In this document: one piece after another, positions 53,733 through 61,598 of the stretch
Layout: every line of letters starts with the position of its first letter
Position numbering within the stretch: the stretch's first letter is position 1
DNA from: Clostridium beijerinckii
Lineage (GTDB): Bacteria; Bacillota; Clostridia; Clostridiales; Clostridiaceae
Length of the DNA: 64,000 nucleotides
Direction: 5' to 3'
Assembly: GCF_018223745.1 (NCBI RefSeq)
Contig: NZ_CP073653.1
Span: 3,744,001 to 3,808,000 of the forward strand
Translations under genes and position numbers: made by a program
Notes under the pieces: generated by a model
The model's database searches: none
The model's input: the letters and a program-made list of their open reading frames with translations, nothing else
Told to the model about the DNA's origin: nothing

Positions 53733-53921
53733 TACCATAGCTATTGACTATAGATGCATTACTATCTATAGTCAATTCTTCATTCTAGCTAAAATGATAT
53801 GTACTCATTTAAATTATTTTTACATAATAAATTTATTATTCACTTTTTATCTATTAACCATTAAATCATAATAAATATAACTTTAATTTATAAATCGAAA
53901 TATTTACTCCATAAATTTCGG

Positions 53922-54227
53922 TTAAATTGTTACTCCAAACTGTGGCGAATGAGTAACTATAAATTCCGCTCCTCCCATTCCCATAGCAAAGAACACTAAA
54001 ATAATAACTAATATTATTGCACTAAAATCATATTGCATTTTTTCTTGATTATTTATTATATAAGCTGCGATAATCTCTATTCCAACACTTACTAAAATAA
54101 GTGGCCACATTGATACAATTAAAAGAACATTGAGATTAGTTATAAACAATCTTAGTAAAAACATTATCCCAAATATAACTAAAGCAAGTCCTGAGGTTAA
54201 TGTGCCTACCTTACGCCCCTTAATCAT
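53922..54227 (-). CDS. Small membrane protein (LiaI/LiaF-TM-like)
   Basis: 101 residues with three or four TM helices (about 10-26, 33-57, 68-86). The pattern GLALVIFGIMFLL..WPLILVSVGIEI resembles the N-terminal membrane part of LiaF/DUF5668 proteins linked to envelope stress. Last gene of the ECF sigma operon; overlaps the preceding gene by 8 bases. Confidence 0.6.
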   Translation of the reverse strand: MIKGRKVGTLTSGLALVIFGIMFLLRLFITNLNVLLIVSMWPLILVSVGIEIIAAYIINNQEKMQYDFSAIILVIILVFFAMGMGGAEFIVTHSPQFGVTI

Positions 54228-54747
54228 CTATCTCACTCTCCATTTTTTTCCCTTTGATAAGTTTTATACCAAGTGTAACTATTGCTACTCCTATGATTAC
54301 TTTAGGAATGTCCCTCATTAAATCATAAATAATAAAGCGGCGTAGTTCGTATGGAATATATGGTTCTAAAATACTCATTATATTTTCTATAACTAAATAT
54401 ACACCTAAAAATAAGCATATAACACCTACTGCAAGCCTGCGTTTCTCAAATATATCTTTGTCTAATTTTGCTAGCTTATCAATAGAAAACAAGTACTTAT
54501 CCTCTAAAAGTAAAAGTTCGTCGTCATTTAAATTCATTCTATTAGTACAATCAAAGAAAGAATAAAACCAAATAAGTGGTGCTATATATAATAGCGGTCC
54601 TATGTTAAGCCAAGAAGAAAGAAATATTAAAAAGAAGAATACAGACATAAAAGATACTCCTATTTTCATAAATCCCATATACATATGTCCTGCACCTGGC
54701 AACATTGAAAAAACAAAAGTCAAAAATCTACTTTTTCTCTTGATCAT
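54220..54747 (-). CDS. Membrane protein of the ECF sigma operon
   Basis: 175 residues. N-terminal hydrophobic part (FVFSMLPGAGHMYMGFMKIG, then two or three helices), a hydrophilic middle (NLNDDELLLLEDKYLFSIDKLAKLDKD) and two C-terminal helices. The LPGAGHMYMG motif is common in small clostridial membrane proteins near regulators; no function known. Overlaps the anti-sigma gene by 20 bases and the next gene by 8. Confidence 0.6.
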   Translation of the reverse strand: MIKRKSRFLTFVFSMLPGAGHMYMGFMKIGVSFMSVFFFLIFLSSWLNIGPLLYIAPLIWFYSFFDCTNRMNLNDDELLLLEDKYLFSIDKLAKLDKDIFEKRRLAVGVICLFLGVYLVIENIMSILEPYIPYELRRFIIYDLMRDIPKVIIGVAIVTLGIKLIKGKKMESEIDD

Positions 54748-55180
54748 TATTAAAAACCTCCAGTTTAATTATTTTTTCAGAAAAGTTATTAAGATTTACA
54801 TTAACCGAATCTACAATCCTAGAATCCAATGGTCTAACATGATTTGTCGCTGTATTAACCAAAGAATTTAATCCATTTGAAAAAACCAATACTAATGCCA
54901 CACTAGCTGCAACTGCAACTTTAACACAATAAAAACGGAACTGAATCTTGCTTTGCTTCTTACTTTTTATTTTAATTTGTACTTTTTCTTGAAAACCTAA
55001 AGGAGCTTCTGCAAGTTCATCTTCTTTAAAACTATCGGCAAATTCACCAGCACACATTTGACAATCACTAATATGTTCTAATATATCTATCATTTCTTCG
55101 TCGCCCAAAATATCAAACTTTAGCATGGTTAATGTTTCTTCAGTTAAATGACCTTCTTTATCAAATAATCCATTATTCAC
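54728..55180 (-). CDS. Anti-sigma factor with zinc-binding domain
   Basis: 150 residues from a GTG at 55180, six bases after AAGGAGGA; that GTG overlaps the sigma stop (GTGA), so translation is coupled. The cytosolic N-terminus has HISDCQMC (H-x3-C-x2-C, ZAS motif), followed by one TM helix (about 88-106) and an extracellular tail of about 45 residues. It should hold the sigma factor inactive until an envelope signal. Confidence 0.82.
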   Translation of the reverse strand: MNNGLFDKEGHLTEETLTMLKFDILGDEEMIDILEHISDCQMCAGEFADSFKEDELAEAPLGFQEKVQIKIKSKKQSKIQFRFYCVKVAVAASVALVLVFSNGLNSLVNTATNHVRPLDSRIVDSVNVNLNNFSEKIIKLEVFNNDQEKK

Positions 55181-55692
55181 ATGAACTCCTCCTTCCATAA
55201 ATCCTTTAACATTTTTTTTGACCTGTAAAGTTGCGTTTCCAAAGTTTTAATATTCTGCCCAGTTTCCTTTGCTAAATGTGATAGTTTGACATCTTTGCAA
55301 AAATAATTTATAGCTACAGTTCTATATGGCTCTTTTAGCTTGTTGCATAAAATTTGTATTCTCTCTGTAGTATTCTTTTTAACTACTGTTTCCTCTGGTG
55401 AATCTCCTCTATACTCAAGATCTTGATATTCATCTTCTGACAAGCTAACTGTTTTTCTTGCCTTACTCTTAAGATAATCCTTACATTTATTTGCAGCAAT
55501 TTTAGCAAGCCAAGCCTTAAGGTTATCACCATCAAAGCCTTCCCAATTTTGATATGCTGATAAAAATGTTTGCTGAGCCAAATCTTCAGCATCAAAATAA
55601 TTTTTTGTGAAGGATAAACAAATAGTGATAATTAACCGTTCATATTGTTTTATGCAATTTGGAAATTGTTCTTTTTCAATATCTATCACCAC
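55177..55692 (-). CDS. ECF-type RNA polymerase sigma factor
   Basis: 171 residues. Region 2 includes YERLIITICLSFTKNYFDAEDLAQQTFLSAYQNWEGF (AEDLAQQTF in helix 2), region 4 includes LKEPYRTVAINYFCKDVKLSHLAKETGQNIKTLETQLYRSKKML. First gene of a four-gene operon with its anti-sigma factor. A possible ECF-type promoter lies about 25-50 bases upstream, in line with autoregulation. Confidence 0.92.
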   Translation of the reverse strand: MVIDIEKEQFPNCIKQYERLIITICLSFTKNYFDAEDLAQQTFLSAYQNWEGFDGDNLKAWLAKIAANKCKDYLKSKARKTVSLSEDEYQDLEYRGDSPEETVVKKNTTERIQILCNKLKEPYRTVAINYFCKDVKLSHLAKETGQNIKTLETQLYRSKKMLKDLWKEEFM

Positions 55693-55715
55693 CTTAATTA
55701 ATCCTTACATTAAAT

Positions 55716-55744
55716 ATAACGATCAATAAATAAAAAACACTTCA
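55716..55744 (-). promoter_or_regulatory. Possible ECF-type promoter of the sigma operon
   Basis: Minus strand TGAAGT (55739-55744), 17 bases, CGTTAT (55716-55721), loosely like TGAAAC...CGTA promoters of ECF sigma factors. Confidence 0.35.
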
Positions 55745-55985
55745 ACTTTTTTAAAAATTATAAAGAATTTATTGATTTATCAGCTGCATAAAATTTATCA
55801 AATAATAAGATTATACTGCCATTTGAAAAAAGCATATGACGTATTGCGAGTTCCACATGAATATTCTTTGATTCAAAAAATAATAAATTTCTATTTTTAT
55901 AAACTTTATTCTATAAATAATTTCTTATAAGTCATATAAATGTTTATACTCTCATAAAATTTATTATTAACATTTTCCTAAATGC
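55745..55985. other. Intergenic stretch, nothing assignable
   Basis: AT-rich, between the sigma operon and the PTS IIA terminator. Confidence 0.4.
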
Positions 55986-56028
55986 AAATAGGAGAACTTC
56001 CTCCCATTCAGGTTTAGTTCTCCTATTT
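55986..56028 (-). terminator. Hairpin after the PTS IIA gene
   Basis: AAATAGGAGAAC (55986-55997) and GTTCTCCTATTT (56017-56028), perfect 12-bp stem with 19-base loop; the T run beyond is weak. Confidence 0.6.
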
Positions 56029-56030
56029 GC

Positions 56031-56456
56031 TCATAATATGTCATCATCTAAATTTCTACCTGTTTGTTTCTCTAATTGTTTTATGGCGTTTTTGCCCCCA
56101 TTTTTTGCAATCTCTAATAGCTCTGAAAGACTTGATGAAATATCTCTACTTGCAAAAACTTCTAATAACATTGGCATATTAACTCCAGTTATGACCTCCA
56201 TATCTTCCTTTTCTAATGCAATCATACTAGCAGCATTAAATGGACTTCCACCAAAGAGATCAACCATAACTAAAATTCCTTCTGTACAATTTAATTCTTG
56301 TATAAGTTTATTGTATTTATCTAATAAATTTTCAATTCCCTCTCCTGGCTTAAACGTAACACATCCAATATTCTTTTGTTCTCCATAAATCATTTCTGCC
56401 GATTTAACTAACTCTTTAGATAAATCTCCATGAGTTCCTACAATTATTCCTATCAT
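56031..56456 (-). CDS. Mannose-family PTS EIIA protein, orphan
   Basis: 141 residues, ManX/AgaF-like. The phosphorylated His is in GIIVGTHGDLS (residue 9), followed by VMVDLFGGSPFNAA and ITGVNMPMLLEV. No EIIB, EIIC or EIID gene is adjacent. It is divergent from a WYL-type regulator, so it may signal sugar status rather than serve a local permease. Promoter TTGACA (complement of 56525-56530) overlaps the regulator's probable operator. Confidence 0.88.
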   Translation of the reverse strand: MIGIIVGTHGDLSKELVKSAEMIYGEQKNIGCVTFKPGEGIENLLDKYNKLIQELNCTEGILVMVDLFGGSPFNAASMIALEKEDMEVITGVNMPMLLEVFASRDISSSLSELLEIAKNGGKNAIKQLEKQTGRNLDDDIL

Positions 56457-56513
56457 TTAAATTACCCCTTTTAAAGTTTTTTCGGTTAAGCTTTCTATAT
56501 TAATGATATAATA

Positions 56514-56533
56514 TGACATTATGTTGTCAAGTT
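56514..56533. promoter_or_regulatory. Operator-like dyad between PTS IIA and WYL regulator genes
   Basis: TGACATTATGTTGTCAAGTT, matching the sequence around 57478-57497 at 18 of 20 positions. It overlaps a TATAAT for the regulator (56507-56512) and TTGACA for the IIA gene (minus). Confidence 0.6.
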
Positions 56534-56565
56534 ATATATTATATATTTATATGTGAGGTGATGTT

Positions 56566-57480
56566 ATGCAAATTAGCAGATTGTTTCAAATTATATATAT
56601 TCTACTCAAAAAAAAATCAATAACAGCAAGAGAGCTATCAGAGCATTTTGAAGTATCTGTCAGAACAATTTATAGAGATATTGATGCTCTATGCCAGGCT
56701 GGAATTCCTATATATTCAAGTCAAGGTAAAGGAGGCGGTATTTCATTAGTAGATAAATTCATTTTTGATAAATCACTATTTTCTGAAGTTGAACAGGATA
56801 AAATTCTACTTGCTCTACAGAGTCTTTCCGCTGTAGGATATGATGATATTAATGACGTATTATCAAAATTGAGCAATCTTTTTCAGAAAAGTGATATTAA
56901 TTGGATTGAAGTTGATTTTTCTAATTGGGGTAGTGAAAGAAAACAAAAAGAGATCTTCAATCTAATAAAAGAATCAATACTAAAGCAAAAAGTAATCAAT
57001 TTCTCATATTTTAGTGCTGACGGTATGAAAAGTAATAGGTATGTTGAACCTTTTAAATTGTTATTTAAAGATAAAGCCTGGTATCTACAAGGATATTGTC
57101 TTGAAAGAACAGCGTTTAGAACCTTTAAGATAACTCGAATGAATGATATTAATATTACAGATGAAAGTTGTATACATCAATATTTACAAGATCTTATGGA
57201 TGATTCACCATCAGAAAAATTCAGTGAACTAATTCATCTTAAACTAAAAATATCTTCAGAAGGTGCCTATAGAGTATACGATGATTTTGATGAAGAAAAT
57301 ATAACTATCGATAAAGATGGCTCTTACTCCATAGACATTTCGATGCCTGAGGGTGAATGGATTTATAATTATCTTCTTTCCTTCGGGACAATGTTAGAAA
57401 TTATAGAGCCTATAGATGTCCGAAACGAAATTATCAACCGCTTAGGTAACATGATAAATAAATATACTTCTAAAACTTGA
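56566..57480 (+). CDS. YafY-type regulator (HTH_11 + WYL domain)
   Basis: 304 residues. N-terminal HTH (ITARELSEHFEVSVRTIYRDIDALCQAGIPIYSSQGKGGGI), middle WYL domain with KAWYLQGYCLERTAFRTFKITRM, C-terminal WCX part. Members sense nucleotides, cyclic nucleotides or nucleic-acid ends and often control defence or repair genes. Near-identical dyads sit at its promoter and at its own stop codon ahead of the next gene, so it probably regulates itself, the IIA gene and the glycosylase gene. Confidence 0.9.
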   Translation: MQISRLFQIIYILLKKKSITARELSEHFEVSVRTIYRDIDALCQAGIPIYSSQGKGGGISLVDKFIFDKSLFSEVEQDKILLALQSLSAVGYDDINDVLSKLSNLFQKSDINWIEVDFSNWGSERKQKEIFNLIKESILKQKVINFSYFSADGMKSNRYVEPFKLLFKDKAWYLQGYCLERTAFRTFKITRMNDINITDESCIHQYLQDLMDDSPSEKFSELIHLKLKISSEGAYRVYDDFDEENITIDKDGSYSIDISMPEGEWIYNYLLSFGTMLEIIEPIDVRNEIINRLGNMINKYTSKT

Positions 57481-57495
57481 CATAATGTAGTCAAG
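57476..57495 (+). promoter_or_regulatory. Second operator copy, before the AlkC-like gene
   Basis: CTTGAC-ATAATGTA-GTCAAG, perfect 6-bp dyad overlapping the regulator's stop codon and lying about 145 bases before the glycosylase gene. Confidence 0.6.
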
Positions 57496-57638
57496 TTTAG
57501 TTTATTACAATAATAATAAATAAAATTTAACTGTATAAGGATTACGTTATTAAAATATTTTAGTATATTTTAAATTCAGATTATAATAAAATATCAAGTT
57601 TTTTGATATAATAGTTACAAGGAGATTATGAAATACTT

Positions 57639-58760
57639 ATGAGTGAACCACTAAAAAATATTTATACGTTAGAATTTTTAAATGATTTTTCAAATAAGAT
57701 ACACAATGTTTATGCAGAATTTAATAAGAGCGATTTTGTCGCTTCAGTTTTAGCTTATCCGTGGGATGAATTGCCTTTAAAGGCTCGTATTCATAGAATA
57801 GCTGAAATATTAGGCGACTACCTTCCTAATGATTTTGAAAATGCCCTAAATATCTTATTCTCCATTAATAAGAGTTGCGTAGGTTTTCCATATCTATTCT
57901 TTCCAGATTTTGTTGCTACCTATGGGAAGCAAGAGAAGTACTTTGAGCTCTCTATGGATGCCTTAGAACGTTTCACTCAACAGTCATCTTCAGAGTTTGC
58001 GATTCGACCATTTTTATTGAATGCCCCTCGAGGTGTAATGGAATATATGATGAAGTGGTCATTATCTCCTAATGAACATGTACGACGTCTTTCAAGTGAA
58101 GGCTGTCGACCACGTCTTCCTTGGGGAATAGCTCTTCCGATGTTTAAAGCCGATCCATCGCCTGTTTTTAAAGTGTTAGAAAATTTGAAAAAAGACGACT
58201 CTCTTTATGTTCGTAAGAGTGTTGCTAACAACCTTAATGACATTTCAAAAGATAATCCTGACGCTGTTTTAGCGATAGCGGAGAATTGGATATGTCATAA
58301 TCAAAATACTGATTGGATTTTAAAACGCGGCTGCCGTACCCTTATTAAAAGAGCTAATCCCAAGGCAATGTCACTCTTTGGTTACACTAACTCTTCAGCT
58401 GAAAATCCCATATTTAGAAATGCCTCAATCTCTGTTCAACCTAACCAACTTAAAATTGGAGGCAGTTGTGAGTTAAATTATTCACTGGATATAGACTGGG
58501 GTTCTCCAGTACATATCCGCTTGGAATATGGCATTGATTTTATAAAATCAAATGGTAAATCATCACGTAAATTATTCTTTTTATCTGACAAAACATCGTT
58601 ACCTAATGCACATTTACAAGGTACGCGTATACATAGCTTTGAAGATCTTACTGTTCGTAAGCACTATCCTGGCATTCATAAAATTGTTCTTATAGTTAAC
58701 GGCATAGAATCTGCGCAGACTACATTAAATATTCTTGGATGCAAATATGATTATAAATAA
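57639..58760 (+). CDS. AlkC-like DNA-alkylation repair glycosylase with C-terminal Ig-like domain
   Basis: 373 residues. HEAT-like repeats (about 1-265) with the family signature CRPRLPWGIALPMFKADPSPVFKVLENLKKD and YVRKSVANNLNDISKDNPDAVL, WILKRGCRTLIKRANP. The C-terminal ~105 residues look like an Ig-like beta-sandwich (LKIGGSCELNYSLDIDWGSPV, PGIHKIVLIVNG), as in the AlkC branch that removes 3-methyl adenine and cytosine. An AAGGAG site precedes the ATG. A possible target of the WYL regulator upstream. Confidence 0.85.
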   Translation: MSEPLKNIYTLEFLNDFSNKIHNVYAEFNKSDFVASVLAYPWDELPLKARIHRIAEILGDYLPNDFENALNILFSINKSCVGFPYLFFPDFVATYGKQEKYFELSMDALERFTQQSSSEFAIRPFLLNAPRGVMEYMMKWSLSPNEHVRRLSSEGCRPRLPWGIALPMFKADPSPVFKVLENLKKDDSLYVRKSVANNLNDISKDNPDAVLAIAENWICHNQNTDWILKRGCRTLIKRANPKAMSLFGYTNSSAENPIFRNASISVQPNQLKIGGSCELNYSLDIDWGSPVHIRLEYGIDFIKSNGKSSRKLFFLSDKTSLPNAHLQGTRIHSFEDLTVRKHYPGIHKIVLIVNGIESAQTTLNILGCKYDYK

Positions 58761-58925
58761 TCTACTATTGAAATTAAAAAGCAGGGATATCAATAATATT
58801 AAACAAACACTGTAAATGTATTATCGCAATATATATTGCATTCAAATAATATCCATATTACATGAATATTTTTACGAAGATTTCATATAATATAGATGTT
58901 TTCATGATTTAAACTATCCACTTTT

Positions 58926-58949
58926 AGCCCCATTATTGGGGCTTTTTTA
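58926..58949 (+). terminator. GCCCC/GGGGC terminator
   Basis: AGCCCC-ATTATT-GGGGCT then TTTTT; about 165 bases after the glycosylase stop, so it ends either a long 3' leader or a separate small transcript. Confidence 0.8.
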
Positions 58950-59055
58950 TTTATCCTGAAAATCATTTTTAACTTATAGATATACTTAGATTAAGTATAA
59001 ACTTTTTCTTAAAACGTATAATACATTTATAAGTACACAGGATTGGAGGATTTAA

Positions 59056-60114
59056 ATGAAAATATTAAAAAAGATATTAGCTATAACTGCAATTACCATA
59101 ATATTTAGTACGGTACTTAGAAGCATCTTTCTCAATAATACAGCTATTGCAGAAGATTCTAAACAAAGAACTACTATTAGAGTTGGCCTGTTTTCGGCAG
59201 ATCTTAATGATGATTACCTTATATTTCTCCGTAAAAATTTTGAAGATATACAAAATCAACATCCGAACGAAGTCATCTTTACATTTTATGATGCGAAATT
59301 CAATCAATCAACTCAAAATGCCGAACTTGATACCAAACTTAATGAAGGAATTGATTTAATATTGCTAGATATGGTTAATGTTAACGATATAGGAGACTTA
59401 ATTAATAAAATATCAAAATATGAAATTCCAGTAATAGTTTTTAATAGAGAACCACTTACAATGGATGCTATAAAATCATATAAAAAAGCCCTATATGTAG
59501 GTACTGATTCAAAACAAGCTGGTACTTTACAAGGTAAAATTATTACTGATGCTTGGAATAATCATAAAGATTTAATTGATAAAAATAAAGATAATGTATT
59601 ACAATACATTATGCTTATTGGTGAAAGACTTAATAAAACATCTATAGATAGATCTGCATATTCTATTTCAACTATACAGCAGGCTGGAATTAAAACAGAG
59701 GAACTTGCGTCACCTGTTTTAAATTGGGATAGAGAAACAGCGCAAAATACTGTTGATGCATTATTCCTAAGACTTGGAAGTAAGGTGGAAGCAATAATTT
59801 CAAATGATGATTCTATGGCAATTGGTGCAACTAAAGCATTACAAAAATATGGCTATAACACTGGAAATAAATCTAAAGTAATTCCTATTGTTGGAGTGGA
59901 TGGCGTTCCTGAAGCTAAAGAATTAATTTCAAAAGGCTTTATGTTAGGCTCTCCTGTTCAAGATACTAGCGTTATGGCTAACGCTATTTATACAATAGGT
60001 TCTAACTTAGTTCATGGAATAAATCCTATTGAAGGAACAGCATACAAATTAGATGAATCGGAAGCTGCTATTCGTATACCATACGAAGAATATACTGGCC
60101 CAATGTTCCAATAA
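59056..60114 (+). CDS. Galactose-binding protein-like (MglB family), divergent binding site, no lipobox
   Basis: 352 residues, paralogue of the protein at 3253-4305. N-terminal signal-like segment (KKILAITAITIIFSTVL) and a possible cleavage after TAIA, without lipobox Cys. Stacking Trp kept (LNWDRE), VVGVD-type IVGVDGVPEA kept, Arg of IDRS kept. But the Asn of NLVD is replaced (LDMVN), the ligand His is Asn (GERLNKTS), NND is NDD and the late Asn is Gln (SPVQDTS). So the ligand is probably not the one of the other copy. No transporter genes adjacent. GGATTGGAGG site upstream. Confidence 0.82.
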   Translation: MKILKKILAITAITIIFSTVLRSIFLNNTAIAEDSKQRTTIRVGLFSADLNDDYLIFLRKNFEDIQNQHPNEVIFTFYDAKFNQSTQNAELDTKLNEGIDLILLDMVNVNDIGDLINKISKYEIPVIVFNREPLTMDAIKSYKKALYVGTDSKQAGTLQGKIITDAWNNHKDLIDKNKDNVLQYIMLIGERLNKTSIDRSAYSISTIQQAGIKTEELASPVLNWDRETAQNTVDALFLRLGSKVEAIISNDDSMAIGATKALQKYGYNTGNKSKVIPIVGVDGVPEAKELISKGFMLGSPVQDTSVMANAIYTIGSNLVHGINPIEGTAYKLDESEAAIRIPYEEYTGPMFQ

Positions 60115-60175
60115 ACAATTAGATAATAAAAGCATATAATTTTTATAAATTTATTTTATTAATTAATAATTATTA

Positions 60176-60204
60176 TTGACTAATATAATTATTATGTATA
60201 TAAT
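60176..60204 (+). promoter_or_regulatory. Desulfoferrodoxin promoter with PerR-like box
   Basis: TTGACT (60176-60181), 17 bases, TATAAT (60199-60204). The spacer holds ATATAATTATTATGT (60183-60197), agreeing with the PerR consensus TTATAATNATTATAA at 11 of 14 fixed positions. Leader to the start codon is about 270 bases. Confidence 0.6.
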
Positions 60205-60479
60205 AGTCTTAAAGATAACACTCTCATTTTTTTCTAATTATGTCAGCTAAATTTTAAACACATTGATGATTTTAATCTTAAAATATACATAAATAATAAT
60301 TTTAAGATTCTTAGTCATTAAAAAGACATTTTAGAAATAAATTTAAAGAGTACAAGACTGTTGTAATGACAATTAAACTTGGTTATTTAGCAGAAAGTAA
60401 AACTTTATATCCAAGGTCTTGCAAAAAAAATCATGAAGAAATAGTCAAATAATTATAATTAAATTTAGGAGGTAATAAA

Positions 60480-60863
60480 ATGACTGAATTGAAACAAGTG
60501 TATAAATGTGAAATTTGCGGTAATATTGTGGAGGTTGTTCATAATGCTGGAGGTACACTAGTATGTTGTAATCAGCCAATGAAGCTTAAAGCTGAAAATA
60601 CTACTGATGGAGCAACAGAAAAGCACGTTCCTGTAATTGAAAAAGTTGAAGGTGGAGTTTTAGTAAAGGTAGGCTCTGTAGAACATCCTATGCTTGATAA
60701 CCACTATATAGAATGGATTGAAATTCATACTGAAAGTAACGTATATAAAAAATTCTTAAAACCTGGTGAAAAGCCTGAGGCTTTCTTTAAGGTAGATGAA
60801 CCTGTTCTTTTTGCTAGAGAATATTGCAACTTACATGGTTTATGGGCTGAAAAAAATTCTTAA
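60480..60863 (+). CDS. dfx: Desulfoferrodoxin (2Fe superoxide reductase)
   Basis: 127 residues. Centre I: Cys10, Cys13, Cys29, Cys30 (YKCEIC, LVCCNQP). Centre II: His in KHVPVIE, two His in [13 protein letters not shown], and Cys and His in [10 protein letters not shown]. All iron ligands are present, and the central Glu/Lys region (TEKHVP) too. It reduces superoxide to peroxide with electrons from rubredoxin in the cytosol. A perfect AGGAGG site precedes the ATG. A PerR-like box in its promoter suggests induction by peroxide or air. Confidence 0.96.
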   Translation: MTELKQVYKCEICGNIVEVVHNAGGTLVCCNQPMKLKAENTTDGATEKHVPVIEKVEGGVLVKVGSVEHPMLDNHYIEWIEIHTESNVYKKFLKPGEKPEAFFKVDEPVLFAREYCNLHGLWAEKNS

Positions 60864-60890
60864 TAAAAAACTTTTTATTTAAATGAATAG

Positions 60891-60946
60891 AAGTCTGTAG
60901 TCATTTGATTATTACTTACATATCTTAATCAAATGACTACAGACTT
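60891..60946. terminator. Terminator after desulfoferrodoxin
   Basis: A perfect 21-bp inverted repeat (60891-60911 with 60926-60946, starting AAGTCTGTAG) with a 14-base loop. Confidence 0.8.
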
Positions 60947-61063
60947 AATGTTTTACTTAGAAAACTTCAACATTAATACATAAATCCTTCTAAGAAAATA
61001 ATATACTTTCATATAATACAAAGCAGATCCATTCATTATTTTTTATATTTTTAGTTAATGTAT

Positions 61064-61107
61064 AAAAACAATGTGAACTTCAAATTAATGAAATTCACAT
61101 TGTTTTT
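61064..61107 (-). terminator. Terminator of the CoA-transferase/GntP/MaoC cluster
   Basis: AAAAACAATGTGAA (61064-61077) pairs with TTCACATTGTTTTT (61094-61107); T run on both strands. Ten bases past the MaoC stop. Confidence 0.85.
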
Positions 61108-61117
61108 GAGCTTGTCT

Positions 61118-61534
61118 TTATTTAGGAGGCATTATTGTTGCTATGCCTTTAAGCACTTGAACACCATCTTGATTTGTACATATAGTACTTAATTTTATTC
61201 TATTTTTATCTTCAATTCTTTCTATCACTTCTACTTCAGCCTTAATTGTATCTCCTATTTTTACTGGAGCCGTAAATTTTAGTTCTTGTCCAAGATAAAT
61301 TGAACCTGGACCTGGCAATTGCATTCCTAATACTGCAGATACTAAGCCAGCAGTTAACATTCCATGAGCAATTCTACCTTGAAACATTGTTTTTTCTGAT
61401 TCAACTTGATTTATATGAGCCGGATTTAAATCTCCTGTTATTCCGGCATATAAATATACATCAGTTTCTGTAATAGTCTTTTGAAAAGATGCCTTATCTC
61501 CAATCTTTAATTCCTTTATAGTTAATCCTTTCAC
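61118..61534 (-). CDS. MaoC-family (R)-enoyl-CoA hydratase
   Basis: 138 residues, hot-dog fold. Active-site GDLNPAHIN (Asp and His) and GRIAHGMLTAGLVS, like PhaJ. Hydrates enoyl-CoA to (R)-3-hydroxyacyl-CoA, or the reverse. It ends a cluster with a GntP permease and a CoA-transferase, pointing to uptake and activation of short hydroxy- or keto-acids. Confidence 0.9.
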   Translation of the reverse strand: MKGLTIKELKIGDKASFQKTITETDVYLYAGITGDLNPAHINQVESEKTMFQGRIAHGMLTAGLVSAVLGMQLPGPGSIYLGQELKFTAPVKIGDTIKAEVEVIERIEDKNRIKLSTICTNQDGVQVLKGIATIMPPK

Positions 61535-61598
61535 TAGTACTCCCCCTTCTTTGCTATATAATTTTCAGAATATTATTTGTAAGTATTTTCAATTCTAA

